Assembly (NCBI GenBank): GCA_963969595.1 | Contig: OZ018415.1 | Coordinates: 8,556,001 to 8,620,000 of the forward strand | Source: Neckera pumila | Taxonomy: Eukaryota; Streptophyta; Bryopsida; Hypnales; Neckeraceae | DNA: 64,000 bases | Direction: 5' to 3' | Part shown: positions 46,820-58,108 of the stretch, in pieces | How the letters are laid out: every line of letters starts with the position of its first letter | Position numbering within the stretch: the stretch's first letter is position 1 | The notes under the pieces: model-generated | What the model saw: only the letters and a program-made list of their open reading frames with translations | Database searches by the model: none | Told to the model about the DNA's origin: nothing | Program-made: the position numbers and the translations under genes

Positions 46820-48373
46820 GTATTTTTTTCCTACTAGATCAAAATTTCTTTCAATTTTTACATTCGAAACTAAGATTTCTATAAGGAAAATATTAAAATG
46901 AATTCTAAATTTTCCTAGTGTTGGAAAGTTTACTGTTTGGAAGAAATATTGATGTTCTCATCACAAAGTCTTTTGCCTTTCTCTACAATTCAATCAAAAC
47001 TGCAATTTTGACAACTTATAGAAATTTCAAAACCAGTGATAGAAATTATATTTTTGATAAATCTTCAAAATTCATTTGAAATAGATCTATAAATAATTTA
47101 AATTTGTTCCTTGCGGATATTTTCTACTCTTGATGCTTAACATTTTCTCCTTGGATGCAAAGTTCAACAAATCATGGAACTTATATTTTATACCAAATTC
47201 AATGTGTTTTGTCCACAAATCCTTTATTTAGAGATTAACACATTTTTTTAATGTCTTTTGGCTAAATAAAATCAAATACAACTCCAAAATGTACATTAGA
47301 ACTTGAGGTGGCATCAAAACTTGAGGTGGCTGCCAAGTGAGTCAAAATATTGTCTAATGATCTTTCTAAACATTAAGAAGGTATAACAAGTAATTATCAC
47401 AAATCTACATAATTGATAATTAATATTGTAATTGGAGGATAGCATATTTTGTCTTGAGAGGTCTAAAGGTCAAGATACTTTGATAGTATAAAGGATTGTC
47501 ATTGATGAAGCCAAGCCATACTCCTTGAAAACCACCCCTTTCTTATGTTTCTAATTTTGTTCGTTTGTTTAAATAGAAATTTAACCTCAAAATGTTTGTA
47601 GTAGGAATCCTCAAACTTCTTTGAAATTCATTTCAAAAGAAAATATGCACACATTCATGTTTCATAAACATTCTAAATTCAAATTATGTAAATTCATCAC
47701 CAACATTTTTCAACCATGATTTGTATAAATGTTGTAACATAAATATAAAAAGCAATCAAAAAAGTTTCACAATTTTTATAGTAAAATTTGATGTATTGAG
47801 TGAGGTTGGACAACAATGAAACATTGATTGCTCATCAAAAGGAATGCCAACCTTATGCAACATTAAGATCATTGCTATGAAAAGGTACAATGGTAGGTAG
47901 AAGTAATTTTTTGGAGTACAATATAGTAGAAAAAAATATATAGACTTGTAGGTGTAATGCATAACATTGTCAACTAGCCTAAACCATTACCCTTAAAGAT
48001 TGAAATAATCCCTCTTTGGATCTTTGGGAGTGAATTTAGTTTAATCTGCAAAGAGTTGATTGTCTAGTTGAGAAGTTTGCAACGCTAATGTCATTGGTTG
48101 ACAGGGAAGTTACAAAGAATCATTGGTTGACTAGGAAGTTGCCATGCTCAAAGTTCCCACTTTCTAGAGAGCAAAAGGGACCCCAATGTTGGATAATAAT
48201 GTTATGAGGGTATAGAAGTCTCAATTGCATATTTTATATACAATTAAAAAACAAAATTAAAGCGATGACCAACTCTACAACTAAACGGTCATGGTGGTGT
48301 TGTGGGTCAAACCTCTATATATTCGCCCCATGTTGGGTTTAGGGTTTCTTCAAAGCAAAAGTGGCAGTAGGAG
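46820..48373. other. AT-rich intergenic DNA and 3' flank of the GLR gene
   Basis: No gene was recognised. The last bases next to 48374 should include the GLR 3' UTR. No inverted-repeat termini were found. Confidence 0.4.
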
Positions 48374-51300
48374 CTACTGATGGAGTGAGCTCTTCTGTGG
48401 CAAACCAAGATTATGAAATTTGAAATTTTGGATTTCAAGAGTATTACCATCTTCACTTCTACTGAGATCAGTAAAAGCGTCTTGCTCCCTGTTTTTTCCA
48501 GTTGCCTTAGCGACAATTGAAGGGTCTTGTTCAGAAACTGTTGTAGTTGTAGTTTCTGCTGAAGTAATTGTTCTGGCTTCAGCAACAGGGGCAGCAGTGG
48601 AAGTTGATTTTGATTCCAACGCCGAGTTGGAAACTGCTGATTCTTGGGGAGCCAAGTCTTCTTTCACGGACCCCGAAGACCTTGAAAAGCTCGTGGGTTG
48701 TTTGTGCATACTTGAAGAGGCCCTCACTGCATCAGAAGACGAATCTTCTTTTGGTTTTCTAAGACGCCTGGACCGTCTTGTTGTTGGGACCTCTTCCTCT
48801 TCTATGAAAGCAACCAGAGACTTCAAAAAGCTCTTGCTTGCTTCCAAGCGAGACATTTTCTTCTGCAATACGTGTTACCAGTTGGTCAACAAGCTAGTGA
48901 GTCCGATGGAAGGGCACATGAAAAGATCAGAAACGACGGGAATGAATGAAGGGACTGGCAAGATAAGGTTGAATAAGGATTTACCTCACCATCTACCACA
49001 CGTCCTTGAGAGATCTTGCGGTGTCGGAGTATCATGCGAGTCCAGTAAACAAGGCAACAAAAAATAGAGGCACAACCCGTGATGAGGAAGAGGCCCCAGA
49101 ATGTGTTCAAACCCAGCTCAGTGGCATCACGTGCCACATTTCGCTTTGTGCAACTTTCAGTGTCCAGCCATAAGTCATGAATGCGTTGCAATTCTCCGTT
49201 TTCCGAAAGCTTAAGAATCGCAGTTGAGAAATCAATGGCCAACTGGGACCCCTTTGGAAATGCCTGAAAACGTCCAACCATCACCGAGTAAGTGGGAATA
49301 GCGTAATGGATTCCATACGAGCAAGATTTTGCAGTTTTTGATGAAATCGATTCCTTTTTGACATGATTTTCTACTCTACAGAGAGTTAGAGATCCCGCAA
49401 AACAATTCTTATTAAGTATAGGCAACAAAGATGTAGAATAAGTAGACACATACAAAGCCCCAACCACTCTTGGTGAATTCTTGACCCGCAATGGTAAATG
49501 CACACTCGGAGGACAGAAACAGTTGAACGTAGGGGAGCTCGTCCACAATGGCTCCAACACCTCCATGGTTGGGTCCTTTGGTCAGTGCGGCTGCATATGC
49601 TGCTAGAGTATCCAAAGGTACAAGTCGCTCTTCGGCAACATTGAGCTGTAGGAGGTAATCACGCACGAATGATCCAGTCTGATATCCTATGGGGACGCTG
49701 CTAGTGAGTAAGCTCGAAATGCCTTGAATTGTGGGTAAGAGCTGTTGTACAGTAAGGAGTGACGTCAGACTCGCTGTATATGAGCTGATGATGATGAGCA
49801 CCACAAACAGCCATATAATGAGAACTGCTCTACCCAGTGTGCTATTCACTCTCTCCCCTGTCAACCCACCCAATCCATCACAATTGTCACCTCTAGGCAG
49901 TAGCCAAAAGCAATGTCACATCACAAAGGCATATCGACATTCTTCCAATGATGAAACCTTGTGCCTTCGCAACCATGGAACCCCTTGAAAACGATTGTTT
50001 AAGGCCACAGAGATGAAGTGATTAAAGTCAAGACAAGAGAGGCAGGGATTAATGTAATGTCTTACTTTGAGAGAAAAAAAGAGTCGAAAATATGAACCTG
50101 CAACATAAATCGTAAATTGCAATGCAATCAGTGTAAGTACAATGTTATGTATGCTCAAAGAGAAGGATACAACAAGAAAAGCCTTGAACATTAGACGTCA
50201 TAAAAAACAATGTACCATGACCAAATCCTTGGCATGACGTGGTAGCAGTGTGCAAAGAATTAATATACTCCGGAATATTTTGCAACCTTTGGTCTAGTTC
50301 AAGTAAACAATTATGAACTTTGGAATAGAGTTGGACTATTGGAGAGAATGAGAGAATGAGAGAAGACAAACCAAAGGGTGGTTACGATTTGCTTCTTCGG
50401 GCGGCCACGGAACTCACGATTCTTCTTGTGCTCCAACAACCACAAGATAAGGCCCGTGAAGAAGAAAAAAGCACCGGTGGTGACCCACATGAGAGGAGTG
50501 AAAGGACGCATGAAAGCCCAAGCATGGTTGCCTTCGCCTTGTCGAAGGGGCACAACAACAGCCAACCCGGATGTGGTGTAAGGTTGGGTGAAGTCGACTG
50601 TCATGGAACGCTTAGTTGTAATGGTGACATCTCCCACGACCGCGTCAAAATCCTGCTCTTGAAACCATCTACACACACTTTTATCACTCCAAAATGTCTG
50701 GAAACTGGAAAGACACCCAAATCCATGTTTATATGGATGGATGTATATATGCATAAATGTAGGTTGTTTAGCAACAAGAAACTGGATGTTATGGGCGGGG
50801 AGAAAGAGAGAACGTAAACACCTAAATTGTGCAAAGTTAAAAAGAGGGGCAATGTAATACTGAGATTCAATCTCACTAGTATGACACCCATTACAGATGG
50901 CCAGCTGCTATTTTATCCACTAACTAAACCATTTCTCAATACATACATCAACATGCTTGCAATGTTGGGCTGACAGATCTATAGACTCCAAGCAACGTCA
51001 ATTTCGTTAAATTGGCAATATTCTATGACTTAAGCACTTTCAAGCCAAATCTACAATTATTGTAGTTTTAAGACCTTAGTGTAGATTTGTGTTCAGTTTT
51101 GGAGCGGAATGGTGCCAATTTAATGAAGTTGATGATAGGCCATGATATAGTAGAGCACAAGGTAGAGAACATGTGTACCTTGTCAACAATCATGTCGACG
51201 AGAGCATCGTAACTAGGCGTAGAACTTCCATTGCCGTATTTGGAGAAGCTGTAAGCAAGGGAATAGGGCAGATTGGCGAGCGCTTGGAGAAATACATCAA

Positions 51301-54237
51301 TACAGAACCCGTGAAAGGAAGTCCGATTCTCGGAATCCAAAGTGGAGCTCACGAATTCCTTGTACCCGATCTTATTCGGCACCCCAATGACAAGAGGTCG
51401 CCCGTTTTTGGGAACCACCCAGCCTCGAGGTACCTCCGTCACAAAGCCAGGCCAGAGAACAGCTTGCAACTGCGGGCATGCAACACCAATTCATGGCACA
51501 TGAAGAGCAAGCAAGTGTCAATTCAAGAAAGAGGAATTAAAAATTAAACTAAGTTAACGTCGAAGCAGGATACTGAGTATTTACTTAGAATCCAATGACC
51601 CAATGGGATGGATAAAAACACAAAACAATGAGCGAGCAGGAGTACAGAAGGCAAACCCCGGATTTGGAGCTGTGGCCTAAAGCATGGCTAACGCCAAGCA
51701 TGGAGGATGAATTGCGACTCGGAGCGAATGGCAAGCAGCCTGTGGAGTTCGACCAGAAGCCCACCACTCGCAAGCCCTTGCCCACCATGTTGAGAATCTC
51801 AAAGGAAGAGCCTACGAAATCCCCACGCCCATCCACCTGCACAGGCCCCGTGATGCCTGTGAACTGAAACTGTAGGAGATTCCGCATGAACAACCCTCCA
51901 TCACGAAACACTTTCAGATCGGCCAGTTCATTGCTGCCGCCTGCATCAATTGGATACCCTACAGGATCCACAAACGTGATCTCGCCCCCCTGCGCTTGAA
52001 ATTTTTTAATTGCGTGCGCAATCATCCACACCGCATCATACGCATACCATGCATACACATTGTTCATCTGTGCAGGTCCCACTGTGCCATCGGCCGCATG
52101 AAACTTTGTCCACCGATTCTTGTACTCCTCAAGCAACGGCGATGCTGGAATGTAGCTACGGGTGGCGACAATGCCCTGCAGGGCTTCTACGAAGTCGGCG
52201 TCTTGCTCAACGTAGTCTATCACGGACGACATAGCCTCTGTCATGATCCACACGTAGCCGGACGTGACCATCTGCAGCCATTGCGCCATGACGATGAGCT
52301 CCCGGCCAACGTTGGGCTCCATGTGCACCACGAACACACGCGACTCCATCTGGGAGAGCTGGGTCAGCACGCGGCCGATTCCGTCGCTGGAAATTTTAGG
52401 GTCAAGGGCGGCTTTGTACGCGATGTTGGAGCCCACGGTCTTGAGGGCATCTCCCAAGGCGTCAACGCCGTTGTTGCCGAAATCATCGTCTGTGTACAAC
52501 GCAGTCACCTCCCTCCACCCGTAGTACTGAATAATTCCTACATCGTCCATGGCCACAGCCAACAAACAGTCTATGAGAGGTGCCACCAGCTGGGCAAGGC
52601 AATCAGCTGGCGTCCACGCTACAGTTAACAAGAATTTGGAGGGTTCAGAAATGTTTTAGGCACGTTTGAAACAATTTTAGCAACGTTTTAGCAACGTTTT
52701 AGCAACATTTGAGTCATTTGTAGCAATGCTTTGGAATCTGATGCTTTAGCAACTTAAGTGTTTTCAGCAAAAATGATAATTTTGGAACGTGCTTCAGTAA
52801 ACACGCAACACTTTTCACCGAACATATGCGAAATCATGTTCATCTTTGTTCAAGTAGCAATGTTGAATTTCAATTGTAGAATCACTTTTTTGTTTTCAAT
52901 GGTCAAACGTCACGGCGAATATTGTTATATGGGGTGAATTCTACAAACGTTGCATTCCGTTGCACGGAGCTCAATGGGATTGGAAGCGGATTAATGTTTT
53001 CATGTAGTAGTCAGAGTACAAACAATCGTGGAGGTGCGTTTGAAAAGCATGCCTTCTACCCTGCTCGCTTGTTTCAGTAGGGAAAGATCCATTTTCAGGA
53101 GAATCAAAGTAGTGGGAGGTAAGGTACCTGCGATGGCGGCCATCTGAACTTTATCACTGTGTGTGAGACGAACAAAGTAAGGATACTGGTCTTCGGACAG
53201 AGACGGGTCAGTCGCCGAGAACGACACCAAAGGTACATGCGTGGCAGTGCCCATGTGTGACACAAAGTGCGACACCACCGAGGTCTGAGGTCCCACAATG
53301 GCCACCACTTCCTCCTTCAGCAAGTTTATCGCTGCAGCCATACCGATTGCCACCCCCGGCCATATATAGTATGATCGACATCAGAGAAGTAGCTCAACGA
53401 GTTAGTTCCACACAGATCGAACTTCACAGATCAAATAAATTACAAATTATTAAAGGCAAGCGCGAGAGGGAGGGAGGGAGCTGGACTGAGAGACTCTGCT
53501 TGCGACGAAATTGTGAATCTAGCACATACAATCCTCTCAAGATGTGACATGAGTTGGCTACAAGTGCTGTATATTATTATAACTAGAACGGAGCATGTTG
53601 GAATGCAAAATCAACAAATGGTTTCATTACAGAAGATGCTTGGGTGTAATTAGAGTTTAGCAAGAACGAATGAATGAAAAAATATGCAGATGAAAACTTG
53701 ACATGGATTGCATTTAAGATAAGAGATAATAGCTTGTGCTTGTCAAGTTTTGACTCTCGTGCAAATGTCTTGCTCTGAGAACATGCTAGATTTTACAGAA
53801 TGGAAACAATTCAAGAAACAAGGACAAGCAATTATTTGATCCAGTTAATTGATCAGTTAATTGATCTGATGGTAAGGGATGAAAGAGACAATGACGTTAC
53901 CGGCGGCCGCTCCTTGGAAAGCACTGCAATTCGTGTTGCCCAGATGTAACACCAGCTGTGTCGACTCGCCCAGGAGTGAGGCATTGTTGACGTCTCGGAT
54001 AGCAAGCTCCAAGGCTGCCTTGGCCGCTTGGCCGACGGTAGAATTGAAGGCGAGCAACCCTCCGATGCCGATCCATGCCGTCGGGGACTGCGCAGGCACT
54101 GGGGCACTGGTGGCCTCAACGCCACCTAGTCTACAACTAAAAAAGCTTGCCACCAAGAGCAAGCGCATTGTGATAAGCCATGCCCTGCGCCATGGCTCCC
54201 ACATGTTGTGATCTCCACGGGTGTCGAGAAGGGTCAC
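48374..54237 (-). CDS. GLR: Glutamate receptor-like channel, plant GLR type (9 exons, 1065 aa)
   Basis: Exons, in transcript order: 54237-53901, 53331-53128, 52537-51657, 51469-51179, 50652-50372, 50097-50066, 49857-49454, 49263-48985, 48862-48374; total 3198 nt with one stop. Residues 60-450 form the periplasmic-binding-like amino-terminal domain ([34 protein letters not shown]). S1 of the ligand-binding domain starts near [17 protein letters not shown] (497-513) and includes DAVVGD (574-579) and DFTQPY (591-596). M1 is about 625-645. The pore region [14 protein letters not shown] spans exons 5-7. M3 carries [15 protein letters not shown] (701-715), S2 has [12 protein letters not shown], and M4 is about 863-885. 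A 180-residue Ser/Thr-rich tail holds a basic RRSRRLRK cluster (932-939). Plant GLRs are amino-acid-gated, calcium-permeable cation channels of the plasma membrane and endomembranes. The start could be M12 or M24, which puts the signal peptide ([16 protein letters not shown]) first. Exon 5 may start at 50655, adding one residue. Confidence 0.92.
50066..50097 (-). other. 32-nt microexon (exon 6 of the GLR gene) in the pore-loop region
   Basis: This short exon sits between a cag acceptor and a GTAAGA donor. It supplies residues 666-675 ([10 protein letters not shown]), the re-entrant pore segment expected between M1 and M3 of a GLR. It joins exon 5, which ends after TG of a Trp codon, and exon 7, which completes an Arg codon. 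Without it the frame does not continue. It is too short to appear as an open frame on its own. Confidence 0.85.
52670..52745. repeat. Short tandem repeat in GLR intron 2
   Basis: The unit ttttagcaacg recurs three times with no or one change, followed by diverged versions. It lies within the intron between exons 2 and 3 and does not alter coding sequence. Confidence 0.6.
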
Positions 54238-55710
54238 TGAGGGGTGATTGCAAGAAAGACCTGCTGAATTTGTTGTGTCTTACTCCAGTACTTGTAATTT
54301 TTTCTGGAGTACTTTAAAATTAGAAAAGCAATTTAAAAAATAAAAGAATATGGCCAATGTGTAGATCTTCAAGAAGAAAAGAAGATTGTACTCAAAGAAG
54401 ATCAAGCGCAGAATAATTCTCGAAATATGATAACAAAAGAGCGCAAAATCTCAACAAAATAGGTCCTTCGACGTTGTAGTTTGTAAAAATTAGGAAAATG
54501 AAATGAAATAAAAAATAAAAAATTGGTCATTTGTAACAACTCAAAGAAGATGATCATTTACCAAAAGCTAAAACCAACAAAATAAAAGGTTCCATTTTTC
54601 AAAATGCAAGCAAAAATAAGTTCACTTTGTGAACTCGTATACAACAGAGAATCAACTATTTTTTAAAATTCCTTTATTCAATAGTTGCTAGTATTCTAGA
54701 TTTACAATTTACAATGTACAAATTGAAGCATTAATGTAAGTTTTAAAAGGCAATATCCACCTTTGCTGTGAATTTCAACTACATTGAATCATTATTCTCA
54801 AAGTTGTGCTTGAAAAACAATCCAACACATAAGGTCTGACAGAAAATAGAGTTGATCTTTCTTGCAATCACCCAGAGGCAGTCTACTCAAGGAACTCACT
54901 TCACACATTGCCCATGCAAGTTCAATGAGCAACTGGAAATTGCCAAAATCACAAATGGAAAGGGAGTAATAAGTACCCTTTACAACTTGTGAGTGAGCCT
55001 GGGGCCAGCCTCCAGTTTACTCGCCACCGGACTTTCAATGAGCTCTTTCTTCAACAGCCCGTCTCTCCAGCTCTAATTGAGGCCTCAACCGCACAAGAAC
55101 CTGTACACCAGCTATTTCTAGCATCAGTTTCCCATTGCATCCAAACTTTAGTATAGTGTCCCTGAGGATATGACAATCCACAACAAATTATAGCTCGTTC
55201 ATGTCAGCGTCTCTAAGCTATTTCGGCATGCAACTGCCAAAATTAGAGAAAGGTTTCGAAGAGTCGATGACATTCTTTGACGTCCACGTATGATGAAGAA
55301 TAAAAATTATATAATACTTATTTGAAGTTTAAAAGACATCATCAATGGGGCCGGGGCTTGAGCACATGTGTTCTTTGTGAAAGCACAGTGCAAAACTAAA
55401 AAAATTTCACCTTGCCAAATAAATGTAAAAATCTGGCCTCTAGTTTGCAGTTAGATGATTTTGCATTCGTCAACCACTCCTCAATAGTTCAGGGTCTTTG
55501 ATTTCAGATTTGAAGTCATATTTGGACACAAGAATTGGAGACGGGGAGTCGAAAAATACAAAAGTATCCAACAATAGTAGGCAAATTTTTAAATTTATTT
55601 TTCAAGGTGAAAATCGGAATTTTGCACCCTGGCTCCACGACGACCAGATGAGCTCTAGTCCCGAGTAACGTCTGGTGGAAGGCTCAAATCAAATTCAACC
55701 GTCCGTCAAA
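54238..55710. other. Upstream flank of the GLR gene
   Basis: This should contain the GLR promoter, since the start codon at 54237 reads leftward. No TATA box or transcription start could be fixed. From about 54850 the GC content rises and open frames of uncertain meaning appear on both strands. No transposon termini were seen. Confidence 0.35.
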
Positions 55711-55944
55711 TTATTTTTTCACGCCATGAGAAGTGTTCAGTCTGCTATGTCGACAGTTGCCCCTGCACACACCTCTGAAACCCAAAACTCGTCTATTCAT
55801 TAAACTGACAACAATCAAGCACCTTGCCTTCTCTACGGAATCCAGATTGATTTTCCAGCCATCGTCAATCGTAGACACCTTGTCTTCTACCACCATATCG
55901 ACCCTTCCCTTGCTCGAGCTCCTGTCAGCTAAAGAAGAAGCCAT
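55711..55944 (-). other. Open frame of 77 codons of unknown nature
   Basis: The frame begins MASSLADRSSSKGRVDMVV and continues through DDGWKINLDSVEKARCLIVV. A splice-donor-like GTGTGTGC lies inside it near 55764. The region is richer in GC than its flanks. An in-frame stop lies immediately before the ATG, so this would be a first exon. No family is recognised and no downstream exon was found. Confidence 0.2.
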
Positions 55945-56438
55945 TCACATAAATTCCCAAAGCTGTAAAATATAGGAAGTAAAGAGCAAAAGGAAGGCAT
56001 CGAATTCACGAGGAAGGTACAATGCCAGAAATTGGGGAGTGGGGAGGTTGACACCATTGTGGGGGAAGAGCTGAAAGGGGGGTTGGTTGCAGCTGTACAG
56101 TACAATAGGTAAGGTAAGGCAACTGCACCTAATTGTGACCTGTTTTTCATGCTGACCCCCGCATGTTCTTGCGTAAAATTTACAGTCTTTATTCATGAGA
56201 GCTATGGTCCATTTTGGGTCACCTATTTCAGTCCTTTGAAAATTCGTAATAGTTTATAAATATAGTGTCCAAAAATGTGGGCTGAGAGATTGAATCTAGA
56301 ATCCCTTTTCACTACCAACAAGGTTCCAACAAAAGATTACAATTTTATCATAATAACCATTCTCAAATGCTTATAAGCAAAATTTTAGGTGCAGATACCT
56401 TACCCTCTGAAGGTGGAGGGCGACGAACAGTATGGGAT

Positions 56439-56551
56439 AAGGCAAGTTCATGAGGGCCATATGGAAATAAGGAGCCCTGCACTGAGAACGAGGACCCAAG
56501 TCCGAAATGGCAGGGCTCCTCATTTTCACAAGGCCCTCATGAACATGCCTT
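56439..56551. mobile_element. 113-bp foldback MITE
   Basis: The arms are AAGGCAAGTTCATGAGGGCC and the inverse of ggccctcatgaacatgcctt, continuing inward through aaggagccctgc and its inverse. The target duplication is not clear. It abuts the last candidate exon at 56562. Confidence 0.6.
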
Positions 56552-56561
56552 GAAGACTTGA

Positions 56562-57398
56562 CTAGGATTTCTTTCTACATACATGGCCCTTTGATTGCCT
56601 GTGTCGCAGCTGGCCATGTGCAGCACTTGCGAAGATCGGCTTAGAATCTGGAGTCCTGTCGTTGATGCTCGTCGAAGAGGAAGCTTTGGTGGCATCGACG
56701 GCTCCATTGATGGGCTCGCAGTCCTCGGCCCTTGTTGTTCTCCCTGCTTCACTTCTCAACTTCAGAAATATCAAAAAATTCGTGTTGCGATGTGGATCGA
56801 TGTGGGTAGTTCGCAAAACGTAAGGTCTTCGGCTCTGAACATGCCACACATTCTCGCAGTACGACGAAAAATACCAAATCTGGTACGTCAAGGCAAAGGT
56901 TCAATCACTCTGAACCTTGTAACTTGGCAGTCAAGCTCCCATACATTGACCTAATTAAACTTCCCTGCATTCATCATCGTACCAGCTACACCGTTAACTT
57001 CAAGTACTGCGAAATGCTCTAAATATTTCAAAAAGGGAGTGCCTACTTTTACCATGGGTCAATAAGATTTTTTCAATACATCACATTCTAAGACTGCAGT
57101 ATAAACCAATTTGTGCATCTTAGCAATTGAACACATGGTTAACTTATCATCCATCCGCTTCAAGAACCTGCAAATGAGGCAGTGACAATGACGTCCAAAC
57201 TTTACGACTACAGAATATATTGAGTAAAGGTAGCAAACATTGCGAGAGATGGTGCTTGACCTAAAATTCTATCCAATTCCTACCGCAAGGAAAAGCACGA
57301 ACAAGCAACGAAATACTCGTCTTCCGTCAGAACTGAGGAGATGATACCTGAAGATGATCCTCAGGAGAAACGTCGGATCGTGGCGATGGCAGGAGTTG
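56562..57398 (-). other. Candidate unrecognised multi-exon gene or gene remnant
   Basis: Four minus-strand segments can be joined in phase at GT-AG borders: 57398-57348, 57167-57080, 56950-56924 and 56879-56562 (terminal stop). The second encodes LKRMDDKLTMCSIAKMHKLV and is bounded by a good acceptor. The last encodes about 105 residues, including ENVWHVQSRRPYVLRTTHID. Base composition is higher in GC than the flanks, as in the three firm genes. No start exon, domain or family could be recognised, and the third segment has a weak donor. A decayed gene or non-coding transcript is equally possible. Confidence 0.25.
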
Positions 57399-57850
57399 CT
57401 ACCTTAAGCAAAATTTTAATGCATATACAGCATTGTACTAAGTGAAACGAATTCAAGGCTCAATGTAAAATATAAAAACCATAATTCGCAAGGACTGGGC
57501 AGACCTAAGTTAATTCCCCGCAACCTGCTGCGATTGCAGAAACACGTTCAATTCAAGCATCCGCATCTACAGCACAACGCACCATTTTGGTTTTAACCTG
57601 CGCGTGACAACTGGCAAATTCGCAAATAGAAACAAAACCAGTCCTGTTCCGAGTAATGCAAGTCTTTGCATTCTGATTATTATCAACTCCAATGCTGTGG
57701 GAGTCTATTTATCGATGCTATCGTTTGAGAATATCAAGTCTTATGCAAGTTCAAATAAGGTCAAGCGTTGATGTGAATTTCGTGGAGTAAAAGTCTGATG
57801 TTTCTTCAGATGTTTCTTCTGTGGCATAGCTGTAGGATAGCTGGATAGGT

Positions 57851-58108
57851 TTAGGGTTGACACAACGCATCGGGCACACCATAGCCAAACCCTAAGAAAA
57901 GCTTCGAGTCCGACCCAATGAGATAACATGGCAACTCTGCAAGCGTCCATAGCAAACGATGAAGAATTTTTTCACTAATTTCACTAATAAAGAAACAAGA
58001 TGGTCCGTGGATGAATATTGAATGGAAATGTGGCCAGGAGGACTTGTTTAAGTTCTTTGATAAGCTTGAAGCAGAGATTAGAGCGGAATTTTCTTCAACT
58101 TGGTCCAC
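57851..58108 (-). other. Open frame of 85 codons, possible first exon of the neighbouring candidate gene
   Basis: The frame starts MDQVEENSALISASSLSKNL and ends in a stop. It lies 450 bases upstream of the candidate exon series on the same strand. It would have to be spliced out of its own stop to join them, and no convincing donor in the needed phase was found. I cannot assign a family. Confidence 0.15.

Noticed and set aside
48420..49067. Plus-strand frame of 215 codons opposite the last GLR exons
   Set aside because: Its Val/Ala/Ser-rich sequence is the complement of the GLR tail and crosses an intron. No independent evidence supports it.
51996..52628. Plus-strand frame of 210 codons opposite GLR exon 3
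   Set aside because: It is the antisense shadow of a long GC-richer exon. The minus frame carries the receptor motifs, and this one carries none.
57851..58108. Resemblance of a short stretch to the nucleotide-binding start of an ORC5-like ATPase
   Set aside because: The Walker A glycine-lysine core is absent and only scattered residues fit. The match is too weak to name.
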